Source: Caulobacter sp048541825
GTDB lineage: Bacteria > Pseudomonadota > Alphaproteobacteria > Caulobacterales > Caulobacteraceae
Reading direction: 5' to 3'
NCBI RefSeq assembly: GCF_048541825.1
Contig: NZ_CP183332.1
Location: 558,001-622,000, forward strand
Length of the DNA: 64,000 nt
A model generated the notes under the pieces. That model searched no databases. It had not been told where the DNA came from and saw only the letters and a program-made list of their open reading frames with translations. Both the position numbers and the translations under genes were made by a program. Below, one piece after another: positions 1 to 7,148 of this stretch. Position 1 is the first letter of the stretch, and every line of letters begins with the position of its first letter.

Positions 1-144
1 ACGGTTTGGCTGGGCTCGCTGCTGGTGGCCCTGGCGACCCGGATCTTCCAGAGCCAGGTGGCGGGCTTCGTGCCGATCGTGGGTCTGTTGCTGCTGGGCG
101 CGCTGGGCCTGTTCTTCGTCAAGGGCGGCGAGCGCGAGGCTTGA
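1..144 (+). CDS. C-terminal end of a membrane transporter, probably MFS (UMF1-like)
   Basis: The reading frame enters from the left edge and stops at the TGA at 142-144, giving 47 residues. They form a hydrophobic helix pair ending in FFVKGGEREA. The stretch SQVAGFVPIVGLLLLG followed by a short charged tail resembles the last transmembrane helix of UMF1-type MFS transporters, which often end in a similar way. Only the tail is visible, so the family call is tentative and the substrate unknown. Confidence 0.45.
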   Translation, partial: TVWLGSLLVALATRIFQSQVAGFVPIVGLLLLGALGLFFVKGGEREA

Positions 145-210
145 GGCGCAGACTGCTGACACCGCCTGACGCCCGCGCAGTCTATACGCTCCCCGTTAAA
201 GGGAGACGCC

Positions 211-708
211 ATGCTCAGCGCACTGTCCACAAACACGGCCGTTGCCGACGGCCGGGGCGACTTCGATTTCTTTACCGGCCGTTGGCGGGTGTCGCACCAT
301 CGCCTCGTCGGGCGGCTGGTGGGTTCAGACCACTGGCAGGATTTCCACGGGACCACGGAGACGCGCAAGATCCTGTCGGGTCTGGGCAATATCGACGAGA
401 ACGTGCTGAACCTGCCGGCCGGGACCTACCAGGCCGTTACGCTGCGGTTGTTCGATCCGGGCCGGGCCGTCTGGACCATCCACTGGATCGACGCCCGCAC
501 GGCCACGGCGGATGCGCCGATGATCGGCCAGTTTGTCGATGGCGCAGGTGAGTTCTTTGGCGACGATATGCTGGACGGTCGACCGGTCCGGGTGCGTTTC
601 CGCTGGTTCGTCGATGACGCAGATCACTGCCGCTGGGAACAGGCATTCTCGCCCGACGCCGGGGTGAGCTGGGAGACCAACTGGACGATGGCCTTCGAAC
701 GGGCCTGA
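211..708 (+). CDS. DUF1579-like small beta-barrel protein
   Basis: 165 residues starting at an ATG preceded by a good GGGAG ribosome site. No signal peptide or membrane segment is visible, so it is probably cytoplasmic. FDFFTGRWRVSHHRL near the start and repeated Trp/Gly/Asp-rich strands (WTIHWIDAR, RFRWFVDD, WEQAFSPDAG, WETNWTM) are typical of DUF1579-like lipocalin-fold proteins. These are common in Caulobacterales and related groups and have no assigned reaction. It stands alone between a transporter tail and pabB. The function is unknown. Confidence 0.6.
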   Translation: MLSALSTNTAVADGRGDFDFFTGRWRVSHHRLVGRLVGSDHWQDFHGTTETRKILSGLGNIDENVLNLPAGTYQAVTLRLFDPGRAVWTIHWIDARTATADAPMIGQFVDGAGEFFGDDMLDGRPVRVRFRWFVDDADHCRWEQAFSPDAGVSWETNWTMAFERA

Positions 709-751
709 GCGACCCCTCCCTGTACGGCAGGGATGGTGTATCAACCCAGCC

Positions 752-2104
752 ATGTACCGCGTCGCTCTCCTAACCGCCCCCTGGCGCGAGCCGGTCCGGG
801 CCCTGCAGCCGTTCCAGGACGAGCCGCACGCCTGCGCCCTGCTGTCGGGCGGCGGCGAGCGTTGGTCCTATCTGCTGCGCGCGCCCGAGGCGGTGCTGAC
901 CCTGGACGCCGCCGACCCCCGCGACCCGTTCGAGGCCCTGAGCGCCCTGATCGGCCCGCGCCTGCCCGTCGATCCGGAGGGGCCGCCGTTTCAGGGCGGG
1001 GTGGTGGGTCTGGGAACCTATGAGCTGGGTGAGCGGGTCGAGCGCCTGGGCCTTGGCCGGACCGGCTGGCCGGACCTGACCTGCGCCCGCTACAGCGCCC
1101 TGCTGGCCTTCGACCATCAGGCGAGCCGCGTCGTCGCCGTCGGGCGAGGCGATACCGACGCACAGGCCGGCGAGCGGGCGGCAGCGGCCCTGACCTGGCT
1201 GGACGCTCCCGTCGATGCGCGCTCGCCGGTCGAAGGGCCGCTGTGCGCGGCCCTGACCGCCACCGACGGCGCAGTCTATGAAGCCGCCGTCGCCGATGTG
1301 GTGGCCCGCATCCATGCCGGCGAGATCTTTCAGGCCAATATCGCCCGCGCCTGGACCGGGCGGCTGGCGGACGGCGTTGATCCGTTCGACCTGTTCACCC
1401 GCCTGCGCGCCCAGAGTCCGGCGCCGTTCTCGGCCTATTGGCGGCTGGAGGGCAGGGCGCTGGTCTCCAATTCGCCCGAGCGGTTCCTGAAGGTGTCGGG
1501 CGCGGACGGGGCCATCGAGACCAAGCCGATCAAGGGCACCCGGCGGCGCGGCGCGACGCCGGCCGAGGATGCGGTGATGATCGCCGAGCTGTCGGCCAGC
1601 GCCAAGGATCGGGCCGAGAACCTGATGATCGTCGACCTGATGCGCAACGATCTGGCCCGTGTCAGCCCGCCCGGCAGCGTGAAGGTCCCGGCGCTGTTCG
1701 GGGTCGAGACCTTCGTCAATGTGCACCATCTGGTCTCGACGGTGATCGGGCGCCTGGCCCCGGGCCTCACCATCGCTGACCTGCTGCGGGCCAGCTTCCC
1801 GCCGGGCTCGATCACCGGCGCGCCCAAGGTCCAGGCCATGAAGGTCATCGCTCAGCTGGAGCCGCCGCGCGGCCCCTATTGCGGCTCGCTGTTCTGGGCG
1901 GGGTTCGACGGCAGCTTCGATTCCAGCGTGCTGATCAGGACCGTGGGGCTGGAGCGCGACAGCGATGGCTGGACGCTCGAGGCGCGGGCGGGGGCGGGTA
2001 TCGTCGCCGACAGTGATCCGCAGGCCGAGCGGCTGGAAACCGAGACTAAGATCGCCGCCCTCAAGAGGGCCCTGACCCAACCCCTGACGGAGATGACCGG
2101 ATGA
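752..2104 (+). CDS. pabB: aminodeoxychorismate synthase component I (PabB)
   Basis: 450 residues of the chorismate-binding (anthranilate synthase I/PabB) family. The enzyme converts chorismate and ammonia to 4-amino-4-deoxychorismate for folate synthesis, normally with a glutaminase partner (PabA) that is not in this window. The PIKGT segment (near residue 255), whose lysine is characteristic of PabB as opposed to TrpE, is present. So are the C-terminal core motifs LMIVDLMRNDL and SFPPGSITGAPK. It overlaps the next gene by four bases (ATGA), so the two are probably translated together as a p-aminobenzoate pair. Confidence 0.9.
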   Translation: MYRVALLTAPWREPVRALQPFQDEPHACALLSGGGERWSYLLRAPEAVLTLDAADPRDPFEALSALIGPRLPVDPEGPPFQGGVVGLGTYELGERVERLGLGRTGWPDLTCARYSALLAFDHQASRVVAVGRGDTDAQAGERAAAALTWLDAPVDARSPVEGPLCAALTATDGAVYEAAVADVVARIHAGEIFQANIARAWTGRLADGVDPFDLFTRLRAQSPAPFSAYWRLEGRALVSNSPERFLKVSGADGAIETKPIKGTRRRGATPAEDAVMIAELSASAKDRAENLMIVDLMRNDLARVSPPGSVKVPALFGVETFVNVHHLVSTVIGRLAPGLTIADLLRASFPPGSITGAPKVQAMKVIAQLEPPRGPYCGSLFWAGFDGSFDSSVLIRTVGLERDSDGWTLEARAGAGIVADSDPQAERLETETKIAALKRALTQPLTEMTG

Positions 2105-2865
2105 TCCCGCTGGACGATCGCGGCCTGCTGCTGGGCGATGGCCTGTTCGAGACCATGCTGGCGCTGGACGGCGCGATCCCGATGATCGAGGCGCATCTGG
2201 ACCGTCTGGCGGCCGGCTGCGCGGTGCTGGGTCTGCCGGATCTGGATCGCCAGACGGCGCGGGCCCTATGCCTCGCCGCGCCGCCACCTGCGGGCCGTGC
2301 GGCCGTGCGTCTGACGGTGACGGCCGGCTCCGGGGGGCGAGGCCTGGATCGTCCGGAGCCGATCGTCCCGCGCCTGAGGGCGACCGCCGCCCTGGCTGCG
2401 CCCATCGAAACGCCCGTGACCCTGATCATCGCCCAGACCCGCCGCAACGAGGGCTCGCCGGCGTCTCGGCTCAAGAGCCTGGCCTATCTCGACAATGTGC
2501 TGGCCCGCGCGCAGGCCCGGTCGGCGGGAGCCGACGAGGCGGTGATGCTGAACAATGCCGGCCATCTGGCCTGCGCGGCGGCGGCCAACCTGTTCTGGAT
2601 CGAGGGCGAGCGACTGCTGACCCCGGCCCTGGAGTGCGGCGTGCTGGCCGGGATTACCCGGGCGCGTGTGCTGGCTGCGGCAAGGTCGTGGGAGATCGAG
2701 GCGCTGGAGATCGCCGCCGACGGCGCGCGACTGGCCGGCGCCGATGGGGTCTTCCTCACCAACAGCCTGATCGGCGTGCGGCCGGTCTCGCGGCTGGATG
2801 GGCGGATCTTCGCGCCGCACCCGCTTGCCGAGCGGCTCAGGGCCGTCTTCTTCTCACCCGCATAG
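2101..2865 (+). CDS. pabC: aminotransferase class IV, probable aminodeoxychorismate lyase (PabC-like)
   Basis: 254 residues of the PLP-dependent fold-type IV family. The likely PLP lysine lies in SRLKSLAYLDN, and the glycine-rich LTNSLIGVRPV segment near the C-terminus is also typical. Translational coupling to pabB argues that it is the lyase releasing p-aminobenzoate and pyruvate from aminodeoxychorismate. Sequence alone does not cleanly separate PabC from D-amino-acid or branched-chain aminotransferases, so the symbol rests mostly on context. Confidence 0.8.
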   Translation: MIPLDDRGLLLGDGLFETMLALDGAIPMIEAHLDRLAAGCAVLGLPDLDRQTARALCLAAPPPAGRAAVRLTVTAGSGGRGLDRPEPIVPRLRATAALAAPIETPVTLIIAQTRRNEGSPASRLKSLAYLDNVLARAQARSAGADEAVMLNNAGHLACAAAANLFWIEGERLLTPALECGVLAGITRARVLAAARSWEIEALEIAADGARLAGADGVFLTNSLIGVRPVSRLDGRIFAPHPLAERLRAVFFSPA

Positions 2866-2881
2866 CGGGGCGGGAAAAGCG

Positions 2882-3451
2882 TCAGTTGACCCGCAGAACG
2901 GTCTCGCTCTTGCGGGGCCGCAGATAGAAGGTGCGGTAGAAGTTCAGGGTTGAGGGCAGGATAAACTTGATCGGCGAGGTATAGCCATAGCTGGCCTTGG
3001 CCATGATCACGCTCTGGCTGGCGGGCAGCACGCCGACCGGGATCACGGTAGAGCCCAGCACCGTGTCCTTGGCCGGGCAGTTGGCGTGGCTGTTGCGGTT
3101 CTCCGACCAGGCGACCGTGTCCTTGCCCGTCGCGTCAGACGTGATGCTGACCAGACACATCCGCAGGGTCGTGGTCGGGAACGGCGCCATGATCGTGTTG
3201 CCGATTGTGAAGATGTCGTCGCGGCGAGCGTCGTTCAGCTGGGCGCTCTGGGCGACCAGGTCGCCGATCGATGAGGCGATGTTGCTGAGGCGTCGCTGGG
3301 CCATCATGGACTGGGTCAGTTCGGCCATGCCGCAATAGAAGATCACCAGCACCGGCGCGATGAGGGCGAACTCGACGGCGGAGACCCCACGACGGTCGCG
3401 CCAGAAGCCCTTCAGGCGCTTTTGGGACGGGGGGGTCAGTTGATGGGGCAT
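2882..3451 (-). CDS. TadE/TadG-like pilus pseudopilin
   Basis: 189 residues. The N-terminal block RRGVSAVEFALIAPVLVIFY has the TadE/Flp processing pattern: a Gly, then Glu five residues later, followed by a long hydrophobic helix. A periplasmic domain follows. TadE-type pseudopilins are cut by the Tad prepilin peptidase and are needed for Flp pilus assembly. It overlaps the upstream gene by 16 bases, so the two minus-strand pseudopilins form one translation unit. It converges with pabC, leaving a 16-base gap. Confidence 0.8.
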   Translation of the reverse strand: MPHQLTPPSQKRLKGFWRDRRGVSAVEFALIAPVLVIFYCGMAELTQSMMAQRRLSNIASSIGDLVAQSAQLNDARRDDIFTIGNTIMAPFPTTTLRMCLVSITSDATGKDTVAWSENRNSHANCPAKDTVLGSTVIPVGVLPASQSVIMAKASYGYTSPIKFILPSTLNFYRTFYLRPRKSETVLRVN

Positions 3452-4035
3452 GTGACCGCCGCCGCCGGAGTGTCAGAATAAGGCTCGTTCGAAAAGGCCG
3501 TCGCGGCCGTCAGCATGCGCTTGCCGTTCGCGGTCTGCAGGCCGGTCTGCAGCAGGGGCGTGACCAGGGGCCAGTTGTAGTAGGCGCGGATCAGGACGAT
3601 CGAGCCCGGGCCGCCTGGATCCCAGCAGGGCGTGTTCGGCTTGGCGGCGGTCAGCACCACGCCCGAGGCCGAGAAGCCGGCGAAGGTGCGCACGTCCAGG
3701 CTGAGGGCCGTGCTGCAGGCCGAGCCCAGCCAGCTCATCTCGGTGCAGACGGCGGTCTTGAAGGCGGCGGCGGTTCGGCCGGCCGTCTGGACCTCGCCGG
3801 TGCGGATGGTGCGGCCGACGTCGATCACGGCGTTTTCCAGGGTGATCGCGACCAGGAACACCAGTCCAAGCTCGATGATCGCGAAGATCAGCAGCAGGAA
3901 GGGAATGGAGACGAAGGCGAACTCGACCGTTACCGCGCCGCGGCGCGCGCGCGCAAACAGCCTCGCCCTGGCGCGAGCCCTGGCCAGCAGACCAGCGCAA
4001 CCTTGGAGGCGTTTGAGGCGGGCGACAGGCGCCAT
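3436..4035 (-). CDS. TadE/TadG-like pilus assembly protein
   Basis: 199 residues. A basic N-terminus (about 35 residues) leads into RRGAVTVEFAFVSIPFLLLI, which has the TadE-type signature with Glu at +5 of the predicted cleavage site and a single membrane helix. The rest would be periplasmic and includes scattered cysteines. It is first in a minus-strand pair with the overlapping TadE-like gene. The pair lies next to, but points away from, the main pilus operon, so it needs its own promoter. Confidence 0.78.
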   Translation of the reverse strand: MAPVARLKRLQGCAGLLARARARARLFARARRGAVTVEFAFVSIPFLLLIFAIIELGLVFLVAITLENAVIDVGRTIRTGEVQTAGRTAAAFKTAVCTEMSWLGSACSTALSLDVRTFAGFSASGVVLTAAKPNTPCWDPGGPGSIVLIRAYYNWPLVTPLLQTGLQTANGKRMLTAATAFSNEPYSDTPAAAVTCPIN

Positions 4036-4144
4036 ACGCTTTGGGTCCGGTTCGAAGCCGTCGGAGGCGACGGTCAGGGCAGTCTAGGCTTCCCGCCCCT
4101 AATCAGTCGTTTAGACGCGCTCTCACGCGCGCGCGGGACTCTTC

Positions 4145-4528
4145 TTAGGGGACGCTGACTGCGGAGGTGGGCGCAACACGGGTGCATTGCACGCCGCAGG
4201 CATAGGTCCCGACATTGGCGGCGCCGCGATAGACGGTCACGCCGGCGCTGCTGTCGGAGACAATCACCTGGCGTTCGGCCAGAGGGCGGCCGGCGGCGTC
4301 GAAGGCCATCACGGTGGTGACGCCGGCCCGCTTGCCGAGGATCACCAGGGTGCGCTCGTTGATGACGCTGACATCGGCGACCAGCGGATCGCCGACCACC
4401 ACGTCGCGCACAGCGCCAGACAGACCGATGCGCGCGATCTCGCCGGCGGGAACCGAGAGACTTTCAGCACGCGCCGAGGCGCCCGCAAGAGCGAAGACAG
4501 CGGCGAGAGCGAGCGAAAGGCGGCGCAT
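4145..4528 (-). CDS. pilus secretin N-domain (CpaC-N/BON-like) exported protein
   Basis: 127 residues with a signal peptide (MRRLSLALAAVFALAGASARA). The mature part (IARIGLSGAVRDVVVGDPLVADVSVINERTLVILGKRAGVTTVMAFD) matches the N-terminal domain of CpaC/RcpA secretins and is closely parallel to residues 65-135 of CpaC in this window. It lacks the secretin barrel. Such proteins probably act as periplasmic accessories of the Tad secretin. Two cysteines (CGVQC) near the C-terminus could form a disulfide. It lies 109 bases upstream of the TadE-like pair on the same strand. Confidence 0.75.
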   Translation of the reverse strand: MRRLSLALAAVFALAGASARAESLSVPAGEIARIGLSGAVRDVVVGDPLVADVSVINERTLVILGKRAGVTTVMAFDAAGRPLAERQVIVSDSSAGVTVYRGAANVGTYACGVQCTRVAPTSAVSVP

Positions 4529-4846
4529 GACGGTTCCAGTTCGATATCCGAGCCCGGTCAGACTGACTTTGAATGGTCAACAAAAGACTAAATCCACCTC
4601 CTCCGCGACAACGTGACCGTTCCCGAAACCGTTGATTCAAAAGGCTTTGAGCCCAGTTCTGGCAGGTGTGGTTAAGAGTAAGTAATAGTAAATACAAATA
4701 AACCAAAAGAAAAACAGCGGAAACTATTGCCACGTTTACTGGCCATTAAGTGAGGTGGGCGAAATTGATCGTGTTTTCGGGGGTGAGCAAGTCAAAACGG
4801 CTTGAAAACCTCAACATCAACCAACGATGATTTAGGAGATCAAGTC
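4529..4846. other. intergenic region between divergent pilus genes; pilA1 promoter region
   Basis: 318 bases that are visibly more AT-rich than the neighbouring genes, as expected for promoters firing in both directions. In Caulobacter pilA transcription is CtrA-controlled. Here I see only CtrA half-sites (TTAA at 4672-4675 and at 4746-4749), not a clean TTAA-N7-TTAA. No ORF with coding character is present. A ribosome site GGAG at 4835-4838 precedes pilA1. Confidence 0.4.
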
Positions 4847-5029
4847 ATGACGAAGTTCTTCACCCGCTTCCTGAACGACGAATCCGGCGCCACGGCCATC
4901 GAATACGGTCTGATCGTTGCTCTGATCGCCGTCGTCATCGTGACCGCCGTCACGACCCTGGGCACCAACCTGAAGACCACGTTCACGAACGTCGGCACCA
5001 AGGTCAGCACGGCCAACTCGGCTAGCTAA
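4847..5029 (+). CDS. pilA: Flp/Tad major pilin PilA, copy 1
   Basis: 60 residues. The start was chosen at the ATG nine bases after GGAG rather than the in-frame ATG at 4802. The prepilin has a 14-residue basic leader (MTKFFTRFLNDESG) followed by ATAIEYGLIVALIAVV, the type IVb Flp cleavage site (G before A, with Glu-Tyr at +5/+6) and hydrophobic helix. After CpaA cleavage the mature subunit is 46 residues and would form polar adhesive pili. A strong terminator follows at once, so this copy is probably its own transcript. Confidence 0.95.
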   Translation: MTKFFTRFLNDESGATAIEYGLIVALIAVVIVTAVTTLGTNLKTTFTNVGTKVSTANSAS

Positions 5030-5055
5030 GACCTGGCTTCAGGCCTCGAAAAAAG

Positions 5056-5086
5056 AAGGGTCGGAACCCGTGTTCCGACCCTTTTT
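5056..5086 (+). terminator. rho-independent terminator after pilA copy 1
   Basis: A perfect 12-bp stem (5056-5067 with 5072-5083) closes a four-base loop and runs into a T-tract. It separates the two pilA copies transcriptionally. Confidence 0.9.
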
Positions 5087-5206
5087 CTTTGTCTATTTTT
5101 CGAATGAAAAACTATATTTCTCGAAAAATACCGTTCTTTGAATACAATTGATTTACCCAATTTGCGTAATATCAAACTCACAAGTTTCAACACTGGAGAA
5201 TTTAGA

Positions 5207-5389
5207 ATGACCAGCTTCATCAAGACTTTCCTGAACGACGAATCCGGCGCCACGGCCATTGAATATGGTCTGATCGTCGCCCTGATCGCCGTTGTGATCG
5301 TGACCGCTGTCACCACCCTGGGCACCAACCTGAAGACCACGTTCACGAACGTCGGCACCAAGGTCAGCACGGCCAACTCGGCCAGCTAA
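5207..5389 (+). CDS. pilA: Flp/Tad major pilin PilA, copy 2
   Basis: 60 residues. The ATG follows a GGAG site at 5195-5198. Residues 8-60 are identical to copy 1. The only differences are at positions 3, 5, 6 and 7 of the leader (MTSFIKT instead of MTKFFTR), which is removed on maturation, so the mature pilins are the same. The DNA differs at scattered third positions in the first half and is nearly identical in the second half. Its upstream region (5090-5206) is AT-rich and unrelated to that of copy 1, suggesting a separate promoter. A terminator follows. Confidence 0.95.
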   Translation: MTSFIKTFLNDESGATAIEYGLIVALIAVVIVTAVTTLGTNLKTTFTNVGTKVSTANSAS

Positions 5390-5434
5390 AGGCGCGGTGG
5401 CCCAAACGGGCCGACGCACTGCCTCGAAAACGGG

Positions 5435-5464
5435 AAGGCCGCGACGGTTTCGTCGCGGCCTTTT
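5435..5464 (+). terminator. rho-independent terminator after pilA copy 2
   Basis: A perfect 12-bp GC-rich stem (5435-5446 with 5451-5462) and a GTTT loop, ending in TTTT. Confidence 0.88.
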
Positions 5465-5533
5465 CCGCATGTGGGGGAAACCATTGCTTCACCTGATCGT
5501 CCCAGAATGGGGCGTCACACAAGGCGCCTTGCG

Positions 5534-6046
5534 ATGCACGCTCTCCAGATCCCGCTGCTGCTGATCTTTCCGGCCCTGGTCATCGTGGCCGCCCTCAAGG
5601 ACGTCACCAGCTATACTATTCCCAACTGGATCTCGCTGGCCCTGGTCGTGGCCTTCGTCCCGGCCGCAGCCGTCAGCGGCGCGTCACTGCCGGCCATCGG
5701 CCTTTGCCTGGCGACAGGGTTTGGCGCGCTGCTGCTGGGAATGGGCATGTTCGCGGCCGGCTGGATCGGCGGCGGCGACGCCAAGCTATTTGCGGCCAGC
5801 GCCCTGTGGATCGGCTGGCCGGCGACCTTCCCCTTCATGCTGTCGACAGGTCTGGCGGGCGGCGCTCTGACCATGGCCATCCTGGCTCTTCGCTCGGGCT
5901 GGCTGGAGCCTGTGCTGGCCGGCAGCCCGTCCTGGCTGCGCAAGCTGGGCGCGCAGGGTGGCGACATTCCCTATGGCGTGGCCATCGCGGTCGGCGCCCT
6001 GGCGACTTTCCCGCAAGGCGCCCTGGCCACCGCCATTCTCGGCTGA
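5534..6046 (+). CDS. cpaA: Tad prepilin peptidase CpaA (A24 family)
   Basis: 170 residues from the ATG at 5534; the longer frame from 5471 lacks support. An inner-membrane aspartic protease that removes the leader from PilA and the TadE-type pseudopilins. The two active-site aspartates are the Asp in ALKDVTSYTIPNW near the first helix and the Asp in WIGGGDAKLFAA (the GxGD motif). Several hydrophobic segments are present, and the length is normal for the short CpaA/TadV class that lacks the N-methylation domain. It follows pilA2 on the same strand after a terminator. Confidence 0.9.
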   Translation: MHALQIPLLLIFPALVIVAALKDVTSYTIPNWISLALVVAFVPAAAVSGASLPAIGLCLATGFGALLLGMGMFAAGWIGGGDAKLFAASALWIGWPATFPFMLSTGLAGGALTMAILALRSGWLEPVLAGSPSWLRKLGAQGGDIPYGVAIAVGALATFPQGALATAILG

Positions 6047-6117
6047 GCCCACGGGCGCCTTGGGCCCGTTCCGCGTCAGCCTGTCACAGCGGGCATATCG
6101 ACTCGGGGAGCCAAAAC

Positions 6118-6132
6118 TTTAGCCGGTGTTAA
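6118..6132 (+). promoter_or_regulatory. CtrA-like box upstream of cpaB
   Basis: TTTA-N7-TTAA followed by CC matches the CtrA consensus TTAA-N7-TTAA(C) at seven of eight positions. It lies about 120 bases before the cpaB start, in the 205-base gap after cpaA. In Caulobacter the cpa genes are cell-cycle controlled by CtrA, so the site fits, but a single motif of this size is weak evidence. Confidence 0.45.
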
Positions 6133-6251
6133 CCATGCGCGGGCGAGCATGACCTTGGCCAGAAAGGCTGTCTGACGAATCGTGCGCGCAGTCCTGAAGG
6201 GCGGCAGCTCGCGAAACCTCGCTTCTCGTCGCGAAAGCCTGTGACTGCGCA

Positions 6252-7148
6252 ATGAATCCTGTTCGCCTCCTGATCGTCCTGGTCGCCGCCATTTCGGCCA
6301 TCGGCCTGGCCGTGGTGATGCAGCGCGCGCTGGGTGGAAAGCCCGCCGCCGCGCCCTCGGCCGTTGCCGCACCCGTCGCGGGCCGACCCATGACCCAGGT
6401 TCTGGTCGCCAAGCGCGACCTGGCCATCGGCGCGCGACTGACCGGAGAAGACGTCACCTGGCAGGCCTGGCCGACCGAGGCCGTCAACGCTGCTTTCATC
6501 ACCAACGGCGCCGCCTCGCCCAACCCTGAGGGCGTGGACAAGGCCAGGGCCGCCGTCACCAATGCCGCTAATGACATGATCGGCGGCGTCGACCCGTCCA
6601 AGGCTGTCGAGGGCGCGATCGTGCGCGACCCGATCCTGACCGGCGAACCCATTACCCCCCGCAAGATTGTGCGCGGCGGCGACGGCGGCTATCTGTCGGT
6701 CGTGCTGTCGCCCGGCAAGCGCGCCATGGCCGTGCCCGTCACCTCCGAGACCGCCGTCGGCGGCTTCATCCTGCCCGGCGACCGGGTGGATGTGCTGCAG
6801 ACCCGCGACACCCTGTCCCCGGATGCTGATGGCGGCGGCAGCAAGGTGACGATCGCCGAGACCATCCTGCAGAACGTCCGCGTTCTGGCTCTGGACCAGA
6901 GCACCGCAGCCGAGAAAGACGCCAAGTCGATCGTCGCGGCCACCGCGACCATCGAGGTCAGCCCCGCCGACGCCGAGGCCCTGACCCGGGCCAAGGCGAC
7001 AGGCCCGGTGACCCTGGCCCTGCGCGCCTATACCGATCTGGGCGGTCCCTCGGGCGTCGTCGGCGGTGTTGCGCGCAAGGCCCCGGAGGACTCGGTGATC
7101 CGCATCAATCGTGGTGGCCTGACCACCAACACCTCGGTGCGCCCATGA
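6252..7148 (+). CDS. cpaB: Flp pilus assembly protein CpaB (RcpC-like)
   Basis: 298 residues. One N-terminal membrane helix (VRLLIVLVAAISAIGLAVVMQ), then a SAF domain near residues 50-120 (VLVAKRDLAIGARLTGEDVTWQAWP) and the RcpC core, which includes KRAMAVPVTSETAVGGFILPGDRVDVLQT. CpaB is a periplasmic inner-membrane-anchored protein thought to work with the secretin CpaC. It is first in a tightly packed run, overlapping cpaC by four bases. The 205-base gap before it suggests its own promoter. Confidence 0.92.
   Translation: MNPVRLLIVLVAAISAIGLAVVMQRALGGKPAAAPSAVAAPVAGRPMTQVLVAKRDLAIGARLTGEDVTWQAWPTEAVNAAFITNGAASPNPEGVDKARAAVTNAANDMIGGVDPSKAVEGAIVRDPILTGEPITPRKIVRGGDGGYLSVVLSPGKRAMAVPVTSETAVGGFILPGDRVDVLQTRDTLSPDADGGGSKVTIAETILQNVRVLALDQSTAAEKDAKSIVAATATIEVSPADAEALTRAKATGPVTLALRAYTDLGGPSGVVGGVARKAPEDSVIRINRGGLTTNTSVRP

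Noticed and set aside
4650..4700. Sigma-54 promoter for pilA1 (TGGCAGGTGTGGTTA)
   Set aside because: The -24 half is fair, but the -12 TTGC is missing.
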